From Flavobacteriales bacterium (GTDB lineage: Bacteria; Bacteroidota; Bacteroidia; JACJYZ01): a DNA stretch of 41,627 nt. Positions within the stretch are counted from its first letter, which is position 1, and each line of letters opens with the position of its first letter. The notes under the pieces are model-generated. The model was not told the origin of the DNA, searched no databases, and worked only from the letters and a program-made list of their open reading frames with translations. Both the position numbers and the translations under genes were made by a program. The stretch is taken from contig JAGQZQ010000020.1 in NCBI GenBank assembly GCA_020435415.1, positions 1 through 41,627 of the forward strand, given 5' to 3'. Of this stretch, positions 25,297 to 33,462 are shown piece by piece.

Positions 25297-26106
25297 TTAT
25301 TTTTTAGGTAGCTGAGCACGAAAGGAAAAAATTCCTTTCGGACCAAGTATGTACAACCTGTCACCCGCAATGGTGAAATCGGATATTTCTTCATGGGGAA
25401 GCGCATATTTCACTTCCGTGTTTCTGATCATGTCATGGATGTGCCACATGCCATTCACCACATAATGCAGTTCATCCCCTACCACTTTGAACCGATCGGG
25501 TGCCAGTATCGGAAGGGTGTGAAGCCACGTTCCATAAATATCAAAAACCAGGATACCGTTGTTGTGATCACCCAGATAAACCTTATTGTTGGCTTGTTGT
25601 ATCCAATAAGGTTTCGGGGCTTTTTCCATGAGCTGCAGTAAACTTCCGCTTTGTCCCGTGGGTTTCCAATCGTTGTCCAGTCTGACGATGGCTTGTTTCT
25701 CCGGATCATAGATCCAATATCCGTTGTTGTGGGAGGTACAGATGAGTTGTGTAAGCGGGTAGCCTGCCTGATCCAGTGCAATGGGTGGTCCCATGGCCGC
25801 CAGTTGTCTGTCCAGCAATTGCACCTGCATAAAATCAGGATAGAAAAGCAAAGGTTTGAGTGGGTTGGTCACATCCAGGAATGACGGTGTGCCAGAGTTT
25901 TTTTGGCTGAATGTAGCGACCTGATCCGGTGCATTCATCCGAAAACGTTTTACTTCTTCACCGTGCACCACATAAACAGATCCCATGTGATCTGCGAAAA
26001 TATGTTCGCCCCGGATTTGGGTGACTTGTTGCTCCGCGGTCAGGGAGAGTGTGTCCTGTGACAGGAGTGCCGACAAGGTGAAGACCAGGGTAGAAAAAGA
26101 CATCAT
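25297..26106 (-). CDS. secreted protein, probably beta-propeller-like
   Basis: 269 residues. A hydrophobic N-terminus (MMSFSTLVFTLSALLSQ) looks like a signal peptide. The rest shows recurring units of ~40-45 residues with aromatic and Gly-Asp turns (SVYVVHGEEVKRF, GYWIYDPEKQAIVRLD, KVYLGDHNNGILVFDIYG, LYILGPKGIFSF), suggesting a small propeller like SMP-30/NHL or WD40-type folds. No catalytic motif is seen. The start lies 5 bases after the GH3 stop, so the two are probably co-transcribed. I do not recognise a characterised homologue; a periplasmic role is inferred. Confidence 0.75.
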   Translation of the reverse strand: MMSFSTLVFTLSALLSQDTLSLTAEQQVTQIRGEHIFADHMGSVYVVHGEEVKRFRMNAPDQVATFSQKNSGTPSFLDVTNPLKPLLFYPDFMQVQLLDRQLAAMGPPIALDQAGYPLTQLICTSHNNGYWIYDPEKQAIVRLDNDWKPTGQSGSLLQLMEKAPKPYWIQQANNKVYLGDHNNGILVFDIYGTWLHTLPILAPDRFKVVGDELHYVVNGMWHIHDMIRNTEVKYALPHEEISDFTIAGDRLYILGPKGIFSFRAQLPKK

Positions 26107-26111
26107 GTAGA

Positions 26112-27644
26112 TCAGATCGCCGGTCGCTGTTGGCCGGGTTCATTTTTACTCAGTATGTCATCTATGAACCGGCGGTCGTTGGAAAGCCGGGGAACCTTGT
26201 TTTGACCGCCGAGTTTTCCGCGGCCTTTCATCCAGTTGTAGAATGAGCCGGCCGGCATCGTGTGGACCAATGGTTTTTGCAAGGCAAGATCACCAAACCG
26301 TTTGGCTTCGTAATCGGAATTAAGGCTTTTCAGGGCATTGTCCAATACCTCTGTAAAGTAGGCCAGGCTGTCCGGTGCCTGCTTGAATTCGATCAGCCAT
26401 TCGTGTCCGCCTGCCTGGCCGTTCTCAAAATAAACCGGACCGGCTGTGTATTCCTGAATTTCTGCATTGGTTTTTTCGGATGCGATCGCCAATGCCTGTT
26501 CTGCATTGTCAATGATGAGTTCTTCTCCAAACGCGTTGATGAAACTTTTTGTTCTTCCGGTAATGCGGATGCGGTATGGATTGGTTGATGTAAACACCAC
26601 CGTATCTCCGATCAGGTATCGCCACAGTCCGCCATTGGTGCTGATCACCAGGGCATAGTTTACACCCGTTTCCACTTCATCCAAGCCGATCACCGGAGCG
26701 GACGGATCGTTCACCCGGTTTGCGGGTAAAAACTCATAGTAGATGCCATAGTCCAACATGAGCAACAGGTCATCTGAGCCGGTGGTATCCTGAATGCCGA
26801 AGTAACCTTCGGAAGCGTTATAGGTTTCCATGTAACACAGCTTACCTGAGATCAGTTTTGAAAATTGATCACGATACGGGGTGAAACTCACACCTCCATG
26901 GAAGAAAACTTCCAGATTAGGCCATATGTCACGGATATCTTTTTTTCCGGTCTTCTCCAGGATGTGCTGGATCAGCACAAGTGTCCAGGAAGGCACGCCG
27001 GATATGCTTGTTACATTTTCGTGTATGGTGGCAGTGGCCATCTTCTCGATCTTTTGCTCCCATTGATCCATCAGGGCAATGGCCTTATGCGGGATGCGGG
27101 AGAACTCCGCCCAGAACGGCAAGTTCTGAATGATGATCGCGGAAAGGTCGCCGTAATATGATTCATTGCTGAACTGGTTGATCTGATGACTACCTCCCAG
27201 GGCCAGTGATTTTCCTGTGAACAAACGCGCATCCGGGTGGTTGTTGAAGTAAAGCGACAACATATCCTTGCCACCTTTGAAATGGCACTCTTCCAGCGAC
27301 TCCGTGGTTACCGGAATAAACTTGGATTTGTCTTGTGTCGTTCCTGATGACTTGGCAAACCATTTGATTTCCGTAGGCCATAGAACTTGTTGCTCGCCAT
27401 TCATCACTCGCTTGATGTATGGTTTCAGGCTTTCATAATCCTGGACAGGCACGCGCTGGCGGAATTCTTCGGGGGTCTCTATGCTTCGGTAGTTGTACTT
27501 TTTACCCCATTCGGTGAAGCTGGCGGTGTATATCAGTTTTTTGAAAAGTTCCTTCTGAACTTCGTTCGGATACTTCATGAAAAGTTCGATCTGGTGGATC
27601 CTCTTTTTCATGAGCCAGGATATGAAGGAATTGATCAGCGCCAT
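26112..27644 (-). CDS. GH3 family acyl-adenylate-forming enzyme
   Basis: 510 residues, the usual bacterial GH3 length. Plant GH3 proteins adenylate carboxylic acids such as auxin and conjugate them to amino acids; bacterial substrates are largely unknown. The N-terminal part has VQDYESLKPYIKRVMNGE, and the adenylation P-loop is AKSSGTTQDKSKFIPVT. Later motifs are YNASEGYFGIQ and GLWRYLIGDTVVF, followed by GRTKSFINAFGEE at the C-terminal hinge. It lies between polX and the propeller-like gene on the minus strand, and a weak TATATTAG box sits ~20 bases upstream of the ATG. Confidence 0.92.
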   Translation of the reverse strand: MALINSFISWLMKKRIHQIELFMKYPNEVQKELFKKLIYTASFTEWGKKYNYRSIETPEEFRQRVPVQDYESLKPYIKRVMNGEQQVLWPTEIKWFAKSSGTTQDKSKFIPVTTESLEECHFKGGKDMLSLYFNNHPDARLFTGKSLALGGSHQINQFSNESYYGDLSAIIIQNLPFWAEFSRIPHKAIALMDQWEQKIEKMATATIHENVTSISGVPSWTLVLIQHILEKTGKKDIRDIWPNLEVFFHGGVSFTPYRDQFSKLISGKLCYMETYNASEGYFGIQDTTGSDDLLLMLDYGIYYEFLPANRVNDPSAPVIGLDEVETGVNYALVISTNGGLWRYLIGDTVVFTSTNPYRIRITGRTKSFINAFGEELIIDNAEQALAIASEKTNAEIQEYTAGPVYFENGQAGGHEWLIEFKQAPDSLAYFTEVLDNALKSLNSDYEAKRFGDLALQKPLVHTMPAGSFYNWMKGRGKLGGQNKVPRLSNDRRFIDDILSKNEPGQQRPAI

Positions 27645-27713
27645 GTTGTGCGGTGTGGTTCGCTAATATAGAAAAGAAAAAGGGGATAGTCCAGTCTGCC
27701 GGAATGAATGCCC

Positions 27714-29348
27714 TCAATGACGGCCTTTAAAAAAAGCACCTACCTCCTCTGCAGATTGTGTGTTGAAGGTCATGCTTCTGAGTAGTCCACCTTTGCGTCC
27801 GGCCAGGCAACCATATCGCACGTCGGTGAGGCCATCCATCTGGTGTGCATCCGGATTCACGGATATTTTAACCCCTGCTTCGATGCACCGTGGAATCCAT
27901 CGCCAATCGATGTCCAGCCGGTATGGGTGTGCATTCAGTTCAATAACCACACCATGATCGCGGCATGCTTCTATGATCTGTTCGTGGTCCAGCGGGTATC
28001 CTTCGCGCGATAGCAACAAGCGACCGGTCATGTGTCCCAGTATGGTGGTGTGTGGATTGCATACGGCATTCAGTACTCGCCGTGTTGCTTTTTCCTTATC
28101 CATTTTCAGATTGGAATGCACGCTGGCCACGATAAAGTCAAAGCTTTCCAATACGGCATCTTCATAGTCCAGCGAACCATCGTTCAGGATGTCGGATTCT
28201 ATGCCTTTGAAAATAACAAACGGTGAGAGTTTTTCATTCAACCGTTCGATCTCTTCGTGTTGCTTTTTAATGCGGTCGGCCTTGAGGCCATTGGCATAAA
28301 ATGCAGACTGTGAATGGTCGCATATGCCCAGGTATTCATAGCCCAGTTCTTTGCACCTGGTGGCCATTTCCTCCAGGGTATGAAGACCGTCGCTGTAAGT
28401 GGAATGTACGTGCAGGATGCCCTTCAGGTCTTTAACTTTAAGCAGGTCATCCGGTGCTGGAGGGAACTGTGGATCCAGGTCTCTCAGTTCCGGCACCACG
28501 TATGGACTTCCGGCAATCGTATAAATGTCTTCCTCCGATGGAACGTTTTTGTCGGGGGTGAACTTAGCGGTGTGTTCATCCGGACCGGTGGAGATAAATA
28601 ATTCATGCACCCAATCTTCGGATGAAGCAAGATGCAGTTGAACGGGAACACCACCCGGTCCGGTAAATGAAAACGGACTTTCCGTAGAAATGTCAGGAAA
28701 TAATGTGAGAAGGCGACTGCGCAATGTACCTTCATCATCTGTTGAAACCAGAAGGTCAACTGCTGTGACCACTTCACACCTTCGTCTCAGCGGTCCGGTC
28801 ATATCTATCTTCTGGGTGAGTCCGGTTTGCTCCAGCTGTTCTTTTACCAATTCAAATACGGCCTCGGCGGTGGCATAGTGGAACTTGTTCCTGTTCTGTT
28901 GCATGAACTCGATGGAGCGGATCACCTGGTCCTGTGTCTTTGCTCCGAAGCCCTTCAGGCTTGTAAGTCTGTTTTCATAACATGCATACAGTAATTCTCC
29001 AACACTTTCTATGTTGAGATCATGCCAGATTGTACGCACTTTTTTTGGTCCCAGACCCTTGATCTGCATGATATCCAGTATTCCTTCCGGAGTTTTTTCG
29101 AGCAACTTTGTCAGGGCGGGAATCTCTTCACCTTTCAGCACCACGGCGATCTTTTCCGCAATGGCCGGTCCGATACCATCAATGGATGAAATACGTTCCG
29201 GCGTCAGCGCATCGAGTGGTTGTTCCAATCGTTCGATGCGGAAGGCGGCGTTGGCGTATGATTTACCTTTGAATGGATTTTCTCCGTGCAGGTCCGACAG
29301 TTTACCCAGCAGGTGAAAATCCGCAGCGATCTCTTTGTTTGAAGGCAT
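27714..29348 (-). CDS. polX: PolX-type HhH/PHP nuclease with degenerate polymerase domain
   Basis: 544 residues with PolX architecture: N-terminal 8-kDa-like region with helix-hairpin-helix motifs (ISSIDGIGPAIAEKI, IKGLGPKKV at ~55-105), a polymerase-beta-like region (~155-290), and a C-terminal PHP phosphoesterase (~310-540). The PHP metal ligands look complete: HVHS (H313, H315), D320, H345 in ICDHSQ, E384 in GIESD, H411 in ASVHSN, H439 in GHMTGR, and D500/H502 in NPDAH. The polymerase site is altered: the usual GDID reads TAVD (only D198 kept), and the third Asp is replaced by Gln in PVQLHLA (Q237). The region before EEDIYTIAG is also shortened. It probably acts as a 3'-5' exonuclease or AP-site enzyme, not a polymerase. 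Its ATG is 4 bases after the sppA stop. Confidence 0.9.
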   Translation of the reverse strand: MPSNKEIAADFHLLGKLSDLHGENPFKGKSYANAAFRIERLEQPLDALTPERISSIDGIGPAIAEKIAVVLKGEEIPALTKLLEKTPEGILDIMQIKGLGPKKVRTIWHDLNIESVGELLYACYENRLTSLKGFGAKTQDQVIRSIEFMQQNRNKFHYATAEAVFELVKEQLEQTGLTQKIDMTGPLRRRCEVVTAVDLLVSTDDEGTLRSRLLTLFPDISTESPFSFTGPGGVPVQLHLASSEDWVHELFISTGPDEHTAKFTPDKNVPSEEDIYTIAGSPYVVPELRDLDPQFPPAPDDLLKVKDLKGILHVHSTYSDGLHTLEEMATRCKELGYEYLGICDHSQSAFYANGLKADRIKKQHEEIERLNEKLSPFVIFKGIESDILNDGSLDYEDAVLESFDFIVASVHSNLKMDKEKATRRVLNAVCNPHTTILGHMTGRLLLSREGYPLDHEQIIEACRDHGVVIELNAHPYRLDIDWRWIPRCIEAGVKISVNPDAHQMDGLTDVRYGCLAGRKGGLLRSMTFNTQSAEEVGAFFKGRH

Positions 29349-29352
29349 AGGT

Positions 29353-31116
29353 TTACTCGATGTCGATGTTGTAAGGGATCAATGCTTGCACACCTTTGGT
29401 GTTTTTCAGAAAATCAATGGTCTTTACATGTTTGCTGAGCGGGCCTAGCTGTTGTTCCAGGGAGTATTGGGTCATACTTCCCGACCAGTCTTCCATCAGT
29501 TTTTCCAAAAACTCTTTTTGTTCCGGAAGATCCACGATGCGATATGACTCCAGCTTGGCCATATCCGCAGCGACCTCGACGGCCATGTCCAGGTCTCCGA
29601 ACATATCCACCAGGCCTATCTTCCTTGCGCTTGAACCACTCCAAACACGACCCTGTCCGATGCTGTCCACCAGTGCTTTTTTAATGCCTCTTCCGTCCGA
29701 CACTTTTTCAAGGAAATCATCATAAATGAACTCAACCATATCCTGTATGGCTTGTCGTTCACGGTAGTACAACGGTCGGGAAATATTGCCGAAATCCGCA
29801 TACGGATTGGTGTTCACCGTGTCAAAGTCGATACCGAGTTTCTCCTCCATCAACTGGCGAAGGTTGGGCAGGATGCCGAATACACCGATGGAACCTGTGA
29901 TGGTAAACGGACTGGCAACGATCGTATCGGCGGCACATGCGATATAGTACCCTCCTGAAGCGGCCACGTCTCCCATGGAAACCACAAGGGGTTTCTCAAT
30001 GCGTGCCAGCACGAGTTCACGCCATATGACATCTGATGCCAGGGCGCTTCCTCCTGGTGAGTTGATGCGCAGCACAATTGCTTTGACCGATGGGTCTTTG
30101 CGCGCGCTTCGAATGGTTGAAGCCATCTTGGCTGATCCCATGGTCTCAGCGTCGTAAGCCTTCCCTCCCTGAATGGTGCCCATGGCATAGATCACCGCGA
30201 TCTTATCTTTCGGGCGTGGTGTTTGTATATGTCCCGGCGCTTTCAGGAAACGATCGAGGGAAACGAGATATAGTGTGCCGTCTTCATCCAGTCCGCAGTT
30301 TTCCTTGAGTACATCCATCACCTGATCTTCATACAGCAGATCATCCACAAGGTGGTGTTTGAGTGCATCGTCAGGGCGACGGATCAATATGGAGTCTGCA
30401 ATATTATTAAGCGTACCGGCGGGGATGTCGCGGCTCATAGAAATATCACCGGTGAGCTGTTCCCAGATGGAGTGTACGAGCACATAATTCTGCTCCCGGT
30501 TGGCGGGGCTCATGCTGTCCAGCATGAACGGTTCAACAGCACTTTTGAACTGTCCATGGCGGATCACCTGAATATCCACGCCCAACTTTTCAAGCGCTCT
30601 TTTGTAGAATTGCACCTGCGCACTCAGCCCTTTGAACTCGATGACACCGGCGGGATTCAGAAACAGGTCATTGGCCACTGAAGCCAGGTAATAAGATTTC
30701 TGCGTATAGATCTCACTATAACCTACAATGAATTTGCCGGTGGCCTTGAAATTGATCAGGGCATTCCGGAGTTCTTCCACAGATGCCATCCCGGCTTGCA
30801 GCAATGAAACATCCAGGTAAATTCCTTTGATCTTCTCATCTTCTCCGGCATACTTGATAGCGCGAATGATATCATGTAAACCATATATCTCTCCCTGGGG
30901 AAGTCCGTTTATTCCGATCCTGTCGAAGGGATTATTTGAACCCCGGTCATGGATGGGATATGGAAGGGTGAGGTGCAGGACTGACGGATCTTCCAGGTGT
31001 ACCGCTTCTTTCTGACCTAAGGTGGCAACAATGCCAATAAACACGAGGAACATCAAGCCTATGACAATAGAGATTCCCACTACGGACGCCAATGTGAATT
31101 TCAGAAATTGCTTCAT
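29353..31116 (-). CDS. sppA: signal peptide peptidase SppA, 67K type
   Basis: 587 residues from ATG 31116 (MKQFLKFTLASVVGIS), which gives an N-terminal membrane anchor; the frame extends 11 codons upstream without a better start. The two-domain architecture of the long SppA is present. The predicted catalytic dyad is K140 in YTQKSYYLASVAND in the first half and S387 in DVAASGGYYIACAAD in the second. It is a membrane-bound serine protease that digests cleaved signal peptides. A weak TAATATTG box lies ~30 bases upstream. polX follows after 4 bases, so the two are likely in one transcript. Confidence 0.95.
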   Translation of the reverse strand: MKQFLKFTLASVVGISIVIGLMFLVFIGIVATLGQKEAVHLEDPSVLHLTLPYPIHDRGSNNPFDRIGINGLPQGEIYGLHDIIRAIKYAGEDEKIKGIYLDVSLLQAGMASVEELRNALINFKATGKFIVGYSEIYTQKSYYLASVANDLFLNPAGVIEFKGLSAQVQFYKRALEKLGVDIQVIRHGQFKSAVEPFMLDSMSPANREQNYVLVHSIWEQLTGDISMSRDIPAGTLNNIADSILIRRPDDALKHHLVDDLLYEDQVMDVLKENCGLDEDGTLYLVSLDRFLKAPGHIQTPRPKDKIAVIYAMGTIQGGKAYDAETMGSAKMASTIRSARKDPSVKAIVLRINSPGGSALASDVIWRELVLARIEKPLVVSMGDVAASGGYYIACAADTIVASPFTITGSIGVFGILPNLRQLMEEKLGIDFDTVNTNPYADFGNISRPLYYRERQAIQDMVEFIYDDFLEKVSDGRGIKKALVDSIGQGRVWSGSSARKIGLVDMFGDLDMAVEVAADMAKLESYRIVDLPEQKEFLEKLMEDWSGSMTQYSLEQQLGPLSKHVKTIDFLKNTKGVQALIPYNIDIE

Positions 31117-31271
31117 CCTCTTTATTTGGTTTGACTGTTCATGGCACAATATTAGTGATTAAGCGTCGAAAACCCATTCCCTTATGGCTGTTCTGTTCTT
31201 CAGAATTGCATTGTAAATAAGGTCAGAAATGCTTGGTTATGAAGAAAGATTTCACGCCTCATCCACATTTG

Positions 31272-31279
31272 TATCTTTG
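31272..31279 (+). promoter_or_regulatory. -7 box of the LptF/G gene
   Basis: TATCTTTG, a perfect TAnnTTTG box, ends only 4 bases before the GTG start at 31284, so the transcript could be leaderless or nearly so. Confidence 0.55.
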
Positions 31280-31283
31280 ATCC

Positions 31284-32360
31284 GTGAAGATCATTGACAG
31301 ATATATTATCGGTAAGTTTCTGGGGACGTTCATTTTCTCGATCACCCTGATCATTCTTATTGCCGTTGTTTTTGATATCACTGAAAAGGTGGATGACTTT
31401 ATTGAAAAGCAAGCCCCGATCGATGAGATCATACTGGATTACTACCTCAACTTCATCCCTTATTTTGCCAATCTGTTCAGTCCGCTTTTCACATTCATTG
31501 CCGTCATCTATTTCACATCACGCATGGCCAGTAACACGGAGATCGTGGCCATTTTGAGTAGCGGGGTAGGTTTTGGTCGCCTTCTTTATCCGTACATGCT
31601 GGCCAGTCTGGTCATCGCATCCACGTCTTTTGTATTGAATAACTGGGTGATCCCACCGTCCAATGCCAAGCGCCTGGCGTTTGAAGACCGGTACATCCTG
31701 AACCCTTACCGATTTAATTACCGCAACATTCACCGGCAGATTGAGCCAGGACATTTCGTGTTTTTTGAGAGTTACAATAACCAGGTAGATGTGGGCTATA
31801 AGTTCTCCCTGGAGGTGATTGAGGATGGTCGGCTGGAATATAAACTCCTGGCTGATTTTGCCCGGTGGGATTCGATCGGGAAATTCTGGAGCCTTGAGAA
31901 TTACCGGTTACGGCAGTTCACTGAAAACGGGGAGGTGCTCTCACGTGGACACAAGATGGATACGGTATTGAATTTGTATCCGGTTGATTTCAAGAGGCGC
32001 GAGAACAACGTGGAGACCATGGACTATGAGGCGCTTGATCTCTATATCAAGGAAGAAAAGATGCGGGGTTCAACGCTCATAGAGTATTCCCTTGTGGAGA
32101 AATACAAGCGTGAGGTATTTCCCTTCGCCACCTTTATTCTCACGGTGATCGCCGTGGCCATTGCAAGCCGGAAAACCCGGGGAGGCCTGGGTCTGCATAT
32201 CCTGCTCGGATTGGTGATCAGCTTCGCTTATATCTTATTCATGCAGGTCTTCACAACCTTTGCCATTCAGGGCGGTATGCCTCCCTTTATTGCTGTATGG
32301 ATTCCTAACCTTCTTTTCGGGATTTTCGCCATGTTCCTGTTGAGGATAGCGCCGAAGTAG
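31284..32360 (+). CDS. LptF/LptG family permease
   Basis: 358 residues from a GTG start. The N-terminus MKIIDRYIIGKFLGTF followed by a membrane helix is the standard LptF/G beginning, and no other start fits. Further features are the segment EIVAILSSGVGFGRLLYPY (coupling-helix region), a ~150-residue periplasmic domain in the middle (about 120-260), and three C-terminal membrane helices ending in FLLRIAPK. LptF and LptG with the LptB ATPase extract lipopolysaccharide from the inner membrane toward LptC/A/D. Which of the two this is cannot be decided with confidence; the family partner is not adjacent. Its TAG stop begins a TAGTAG-type repeat. Confidence 0.93.
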   Translation: MKIIDRYIIGKFLGTFIFSITLIILIAVVFDITEKVDDFIEKQAPIDEIILDYYLNFIPYFANLFSPLFTFIAVIYFTSRMASNTEIVAILSSGVGFGRLLYPYMLASLVIASTSFVLNNWVIPPSNAKRLAFEDRYILNPYRFNYRNIHRQIEPGHFVFFESYNNQVDVGYKFSLEVIEDGRLEYKLLADFARWDSIGKFWSLENYRLRQFTENGEVLSRGHKMDTVLNLYPVDFKRRENNVETMDYEALDLYIKEEKMRGSTLIEYSLVEKYKREVFPFATFILTVIAVAIASRKTRGGLGLHILLGLVISFAYILFMQVFTTFAIQGGMPPFIAVWIPNLLFGIFAMFLLRIAPK

Positions 32361-32393
32361 TTAGTAGTTAGTAGGCAGTAGGCAGTAGGCAGG
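32358..32393. repeat. TAGTAG-type short repeat, copy 4 (starts at a stop codon)
   Basis: TAGTTAGTAGTTAGTAGG followed by three CAGTAGG-type units; the first TAG is the LptF/G stop codon. The orientation relative to the gene is the same as at the dNK stop. Confidence 0.8.
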
Positions 32394-32449
32394 ACTGCTG
32401 GAGCCGCTGTTACTTTGGGGAGTGGGGATCGTTATGTTGACGGATGTTT

Positions 32450-32509
32450 AACCCAGATTATGCATTAGGAAGCGCTTTTCGCGCTGAACTATATGTATTA
32501 GCTGGGGTT
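32450..32509. repeat. 60-base imperfect inverted repeat
   Basis: AACCCAG at 32450 pairs with CTGGGGTT at 32502-32509, continuing with mismatches through a TTATGCAT/ATGTATTA region to a perfect inner hairpin AGCGC-TTTTC-GCGCT (32471-32485). It lies between the LptF/G and OmpA genes and could be a structured RNA or a remnant of a small repeat element. No T tract follows, so it is not a standard terminator. Confidence 0.5.
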
Positions 32510-32625
32510 ATCCCGCACTAGAAAATCAAGAACCTATTCCAAAGCAAACAATCGGTATCTTATGATTTTCTTATGCGTCATGCAATAGTTTTTTTTATTG
32601 AATGATTTGGATTAAATCGGAATGT

Positions 32626-33462
32626 ATGATGAAATGGATGATGGTGTGGATGCTGCTATGCTCTGTTGGTATGATGTTCGGCCAATCCCCAGATCTTACG
32701 CTATACTTTGAATCGGGAGATGCAAATCCTGGAGCGGAAGCCAGGCATCGTGTGGAGGTGGCATGGGGGAAGGCCGATCCAGCGGATATTGTTACTGTGA
32801 AGATCGTCGGATATTGTGATAGCATAGGCAGTATGAATTCAAACATGGAGTTGTCCATAAGAAGGGCAACATCTATTAGCCAGGTATTGAAGGACCTTGG
32901 TGTCACTGTTCCAATCATGACCGATGGAAAAGGGGAGCTTATGCCTGTTGCCGATAATGGAACGGATCAGGGGAAAGCGCAGAACCGAAGGGCAGAAGTC
33001 ATCTTTATCCGGCGACCACCGGTTGTGGTGACAACGCCGCCTGATACGGTGAAAGAGGTTCTGGAAGAAGTGCCCGAGCCCGAAACGACCGGACCCCTGG
33101 TGTTTTCCGAAGATGCAGAGGTAAAGGCAGGCCAACGCCTGAAACTGAAGAATGTGAATTTTGTCGGTGGACAGGCCATTCCGCTGCCCGAGTCCGAACC
33201 TACCCTCAAAGAATTGGTGCGGTTCATGAAGAAACACCCCACCGTGAAGATACTTATCGAAGGACACGTATGCTGCGCCAACGATTATAACTTGTCTGTT
33301 GCGCGCGCAAAGATGGTCTTTAAATATCTTTCAAAACACGGTATAAATGAAGATCGGATGTACTGCAAGGGCTATGGGAATACACGGCCTTTGGTCAGGG
33401 GATTCACAGAAGCGGCCAACATCATGAACCGCCGTGTGGAAGTGGTGGTGATGGAAGAGTGA
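32626..33462 (+). CDS. secreted protein with two OmpA-like domains
   Basis: 278 residues from ATG 32626, which gives a signal peptide (MMKWMMVWMLLCSVGMMFGQ); an in-frame ATG at 32602 would add eight residues. Two OmpA-like modules are seen: the first (~15-130) has IVGYCDSIGSMNSNMELSIRRA and KAQNRRAEVIF; the second (~170-275) has ILIEGHVCCANDYNLSVARA and NIMNRRVEVVVMEE. A Pro/Glu linker (TTPPDTVKEVLEEVPEPE) joins them. OmpA-like domains bind peptidoglycan and tether the outer membrane to the wall. The second copy has a Cys pair where many have Asp-x-x-Gly, and the first lacks parts of the consensus, so binding may differ. It abuts convergent purL with no gap. Confidence 0.88.
   Translation: MMKWMMVWMLLCSVGMMFGQSPDLTLYFESGDANPGAEARHRVEVAWGKADPADIVTVKIVGYCDSIGSMNSNMELSIRRATSISQVLKDLGVTVPIMTDGKGELMPVADNGTDQGKAQNRRAEVIFIRRPPVVVTTPPDTVKEVLEEVPEPETTGPLVFSEDAEVKAGQRLKLKNVNFVGGQAIPLPESEPTLKELVRFMKKHPTVKILIEGHVCCANDYNLSVARAKMVFKYLSKHGINEDRMYCKGYGNTRPLVRGFTEAANIMNRRVEVVVMEE

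Noticed and set aside
32520-32571. AGAAAATCA...TGATTTTCT inverted repeat as an operator of the OmpA gene
   Set aside because: The arms are AT-rich, 34 bases apart and not clearly linked to a promoter; chance cannot be excluded.
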